The notes below the pieces were generated by a model that ran no database searches, had not been told where the DNA came from, and was given only the letters and a program-made list of their open reading frames with translations. The translations under genes were made by a program, and so were the position numbers. 6,136 nt of DNA. Origin: JBHJHK01 sp050330975. Lineage in GTDB: Bacteria; Pseudomonadota; Gammaproteobacteria; Competibacterales; Competibacteraceae. Location: positions 1 to 6,136 of the forward strand of contig JBHJHK010000168.1 in NCBI GenBank assembly GCA_050330975.1, given 5' to 3'. Positions 5,063-6,136 of this stretch are shown here, piece by piece (positions within the stretch are counted from its first letter, which is position 1; the number at the start of each line of letters is the position of its first letter).

Positions 5063-6136
5063 TTAATTGGCTTGTCCCATGGATTCAGCAATTGCTAAAA
5101 CTCGTTTAGGTTCCAGCTTGCCCTTGAAAAACAGCACTGGACCGGGTATTCCCTCTAGGGCTTCGGCCCCGACATTGAGGCGATCCGACACCGCCAACAC
5201 CAGTCGATCCATGGCGGCACGCCGCACCTTGGCGAACTTGCGCCGCAAGTAGTCCGGGTGCCAAAAGCCGACGATTTCCACATAAACAATGCGGCCATCC
5301 CCGTGGCGCAGGGCGAAGTCCGGCACAAATACGGTGCCTTTGAGGTCGACGATGGCCACTTCCCGCTCCAAGGTCCAGGGAGTATCGAGCTTTACAAAGC
5401 GCTCGACAAAGCGCTGCTCCAGTAAACTGTCGTAAACCGCAGGTCTAGGGCGGTGGGAGCGCAACTTTGTGTCGGAGTCCAACACAAAGCACAACTCCCG
5501 CCCCTGGTATTCCAGGGTGGCCTCCAATTGCCAGCGAGTAATGTGGAGGAGAGAAGGCAAAAACGCCGCCATCTTGAGGCCGTATTTGCGGGTTTGGCGA
5601 AATAAACTCGCCGGCCCATCCACATAGATTTGATAGCCATCCTCCAGGTGGCCCTCCACGGCGTACATTAAACCGAAGAACTTCAATTGCTGGAACAGCC
5701 GCCGGTACTCCCCGGGTACGTTGCGATGGGCGCTGAGGCGCAGATGCAGCGCCGAGTACAAAATGCCCTGGGCCTGGGCCAGGTTGTAGCGGTCCACCAG
5801 GGCTTCGGGATTGTCCTCCGGCAAGGTGGCCAGCAAATGATTCTCTGGCAAGTCGGCGTAGAGTAGGGTGCGGATGGCCGTGGGGTCCAACTGAAGGCGC
5901 CCCGCCACCTCCGCCAACGCTCGGCGGTTTTGCGCCTCGCCAAAGCCCGCCCTGGCTGCCTCCACAAATATCGCCTGGCGCAGGGCCTCGGGGTCCAGGT
6001 CTGGCGCCGCCAGGGTGAACTCCTGGTCGGCCAGGGCCAAGTGGGCCAGGCCCCGGACGATGCGGTAGTCGGGGGAGTCCCCTTCCAGACCCCGCAGTGC
6101 CGCCGTGAGCTCCCCTCGGGGCTTGCGGTGGTGGGC
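5063..6136 (-). CDS. DUF790 family Bax1-like nuclease, 5' end outside the window
   Basis: Bax1 (binds archaeal XPB) is a structure-specific DNA nuclease that works with the XPB helicase in DNA repair. The last 357 codons are visible. An internal TTG at 6040 could be read as a start, but the frame stays open to the edge and the extra 32 residues (RGELTAALRGLEG, then YRIVRGLAHL) match the family's N-terminal pattern, so I call the gene partial. Counting from 6040, the conserved core is at about 128-165 (VEGHLEDGYQIYVDGPASLF, then KYGLKMAAFLPSLL). The nuclease-like C-terminal part is at about 235-268: VFVPDFALRHGDGRIVYVEI, then VGFWHPDYLRRK. There D241 of PDF, E255 and K268 look like PD-(D/E)xK-type residues. 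It ends at TAA 5065-5063. All core motifs look intact, so I expect activity. The natural partner, an XPB-like helicase gene, is not in the window; it may lie just upstream, beyond 6136. Confidence 0.92.
   Translation of the reverse strand, partial: AHHRKPRGELTAALRGLEGDSPDYRIVRGLAHLALADQEFTLAAPDLDPEALRQAIFVEAARAGFGEAQNRRALAEVAGRLQLDPTAIRTLLYADLPENHLLATLPEDNPEALVDRYNLAQAQGILYSALHLRLSAHRNVPGEYRRLFQQLKFFGLMYAVEGHLEDGYQIYVDGPASLFRQTRKYGLKMAAFLPSLLHITRWQLEATLEYQGRELCFVLDSDTKLRSHRPRPAVYDSLLEQRFVERFVKLDTPWTLEREVAIVDLKGTVFVPDFALRHGDGRIVYVEIVGFWHPDYLRRKFAKVRRAAMDRLVLAVSDRLNVGAEALEGIPGPVLFFKGKLEPKRVLAIAESMGQAN

Overview
The window is GC-rich bacterial DNA. The best single clue to its source is the DUF790/Bax1-type nuclease gene at the right end, a family I know mainly from archaea and cyanobacteria. 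The bacterial ChaC enzyme, Shine-Dalgarno sites and intrinsic terminator point to a bacterium, so a cyanobacterium is my best guess. Nothing here (no rRNA, tRNA or photosynthesis gene) proves it. No mobile element, CRISPR array or RNA gene was recognised. The far left looks like a low-quality or contig-end sequence: a run of 17 G, and A8 followed by T5.

Layout. At the left, a small, possibly exported four-cysteine protein (35-457, minus) diverges from a two-gene unit on the plus strand. That unit holds a four-helix membrane protein (710-1309) and, overlapping its end, a ChaC-type gamma-glutamylcyclotransferase (1299-1901) likely to act on glutathione. A 400-bp gene-free stretch follows, with hairpins and an 11-bp inverted repeat, and ends in a promoter-like site and a strong ribosome binding site.

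The centre is a 588-residue, cysteine-free, Gly/Ala-rich protein (2302-4068, GTG start) closed by a clear intrinsic terminator. Its last 209 residues form a nearly uninterrupted 11-residue (hendecad) repeat, about 19 units, strongly acidic and without arginine. Its middle is a series of Gly/Ala-rich repeats of the type found in large secreted bacterial proteins. This is the most unusual object in the window and I do not recognise it as a named family.

To the right are a short DUF1127-motif protein with its own promoter (4306-4566), a 59-nt imperfect hairpin just after its stop codon, a doubtful 66-residue gene on the minus strand (4688-4888), and the Bax1-like nuclease (5063-6136, minus, running off the window). 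Apart from the membrane protein/ChaC pair, the genes look like independent transcription units, so no shared pathway can be read from the layout.
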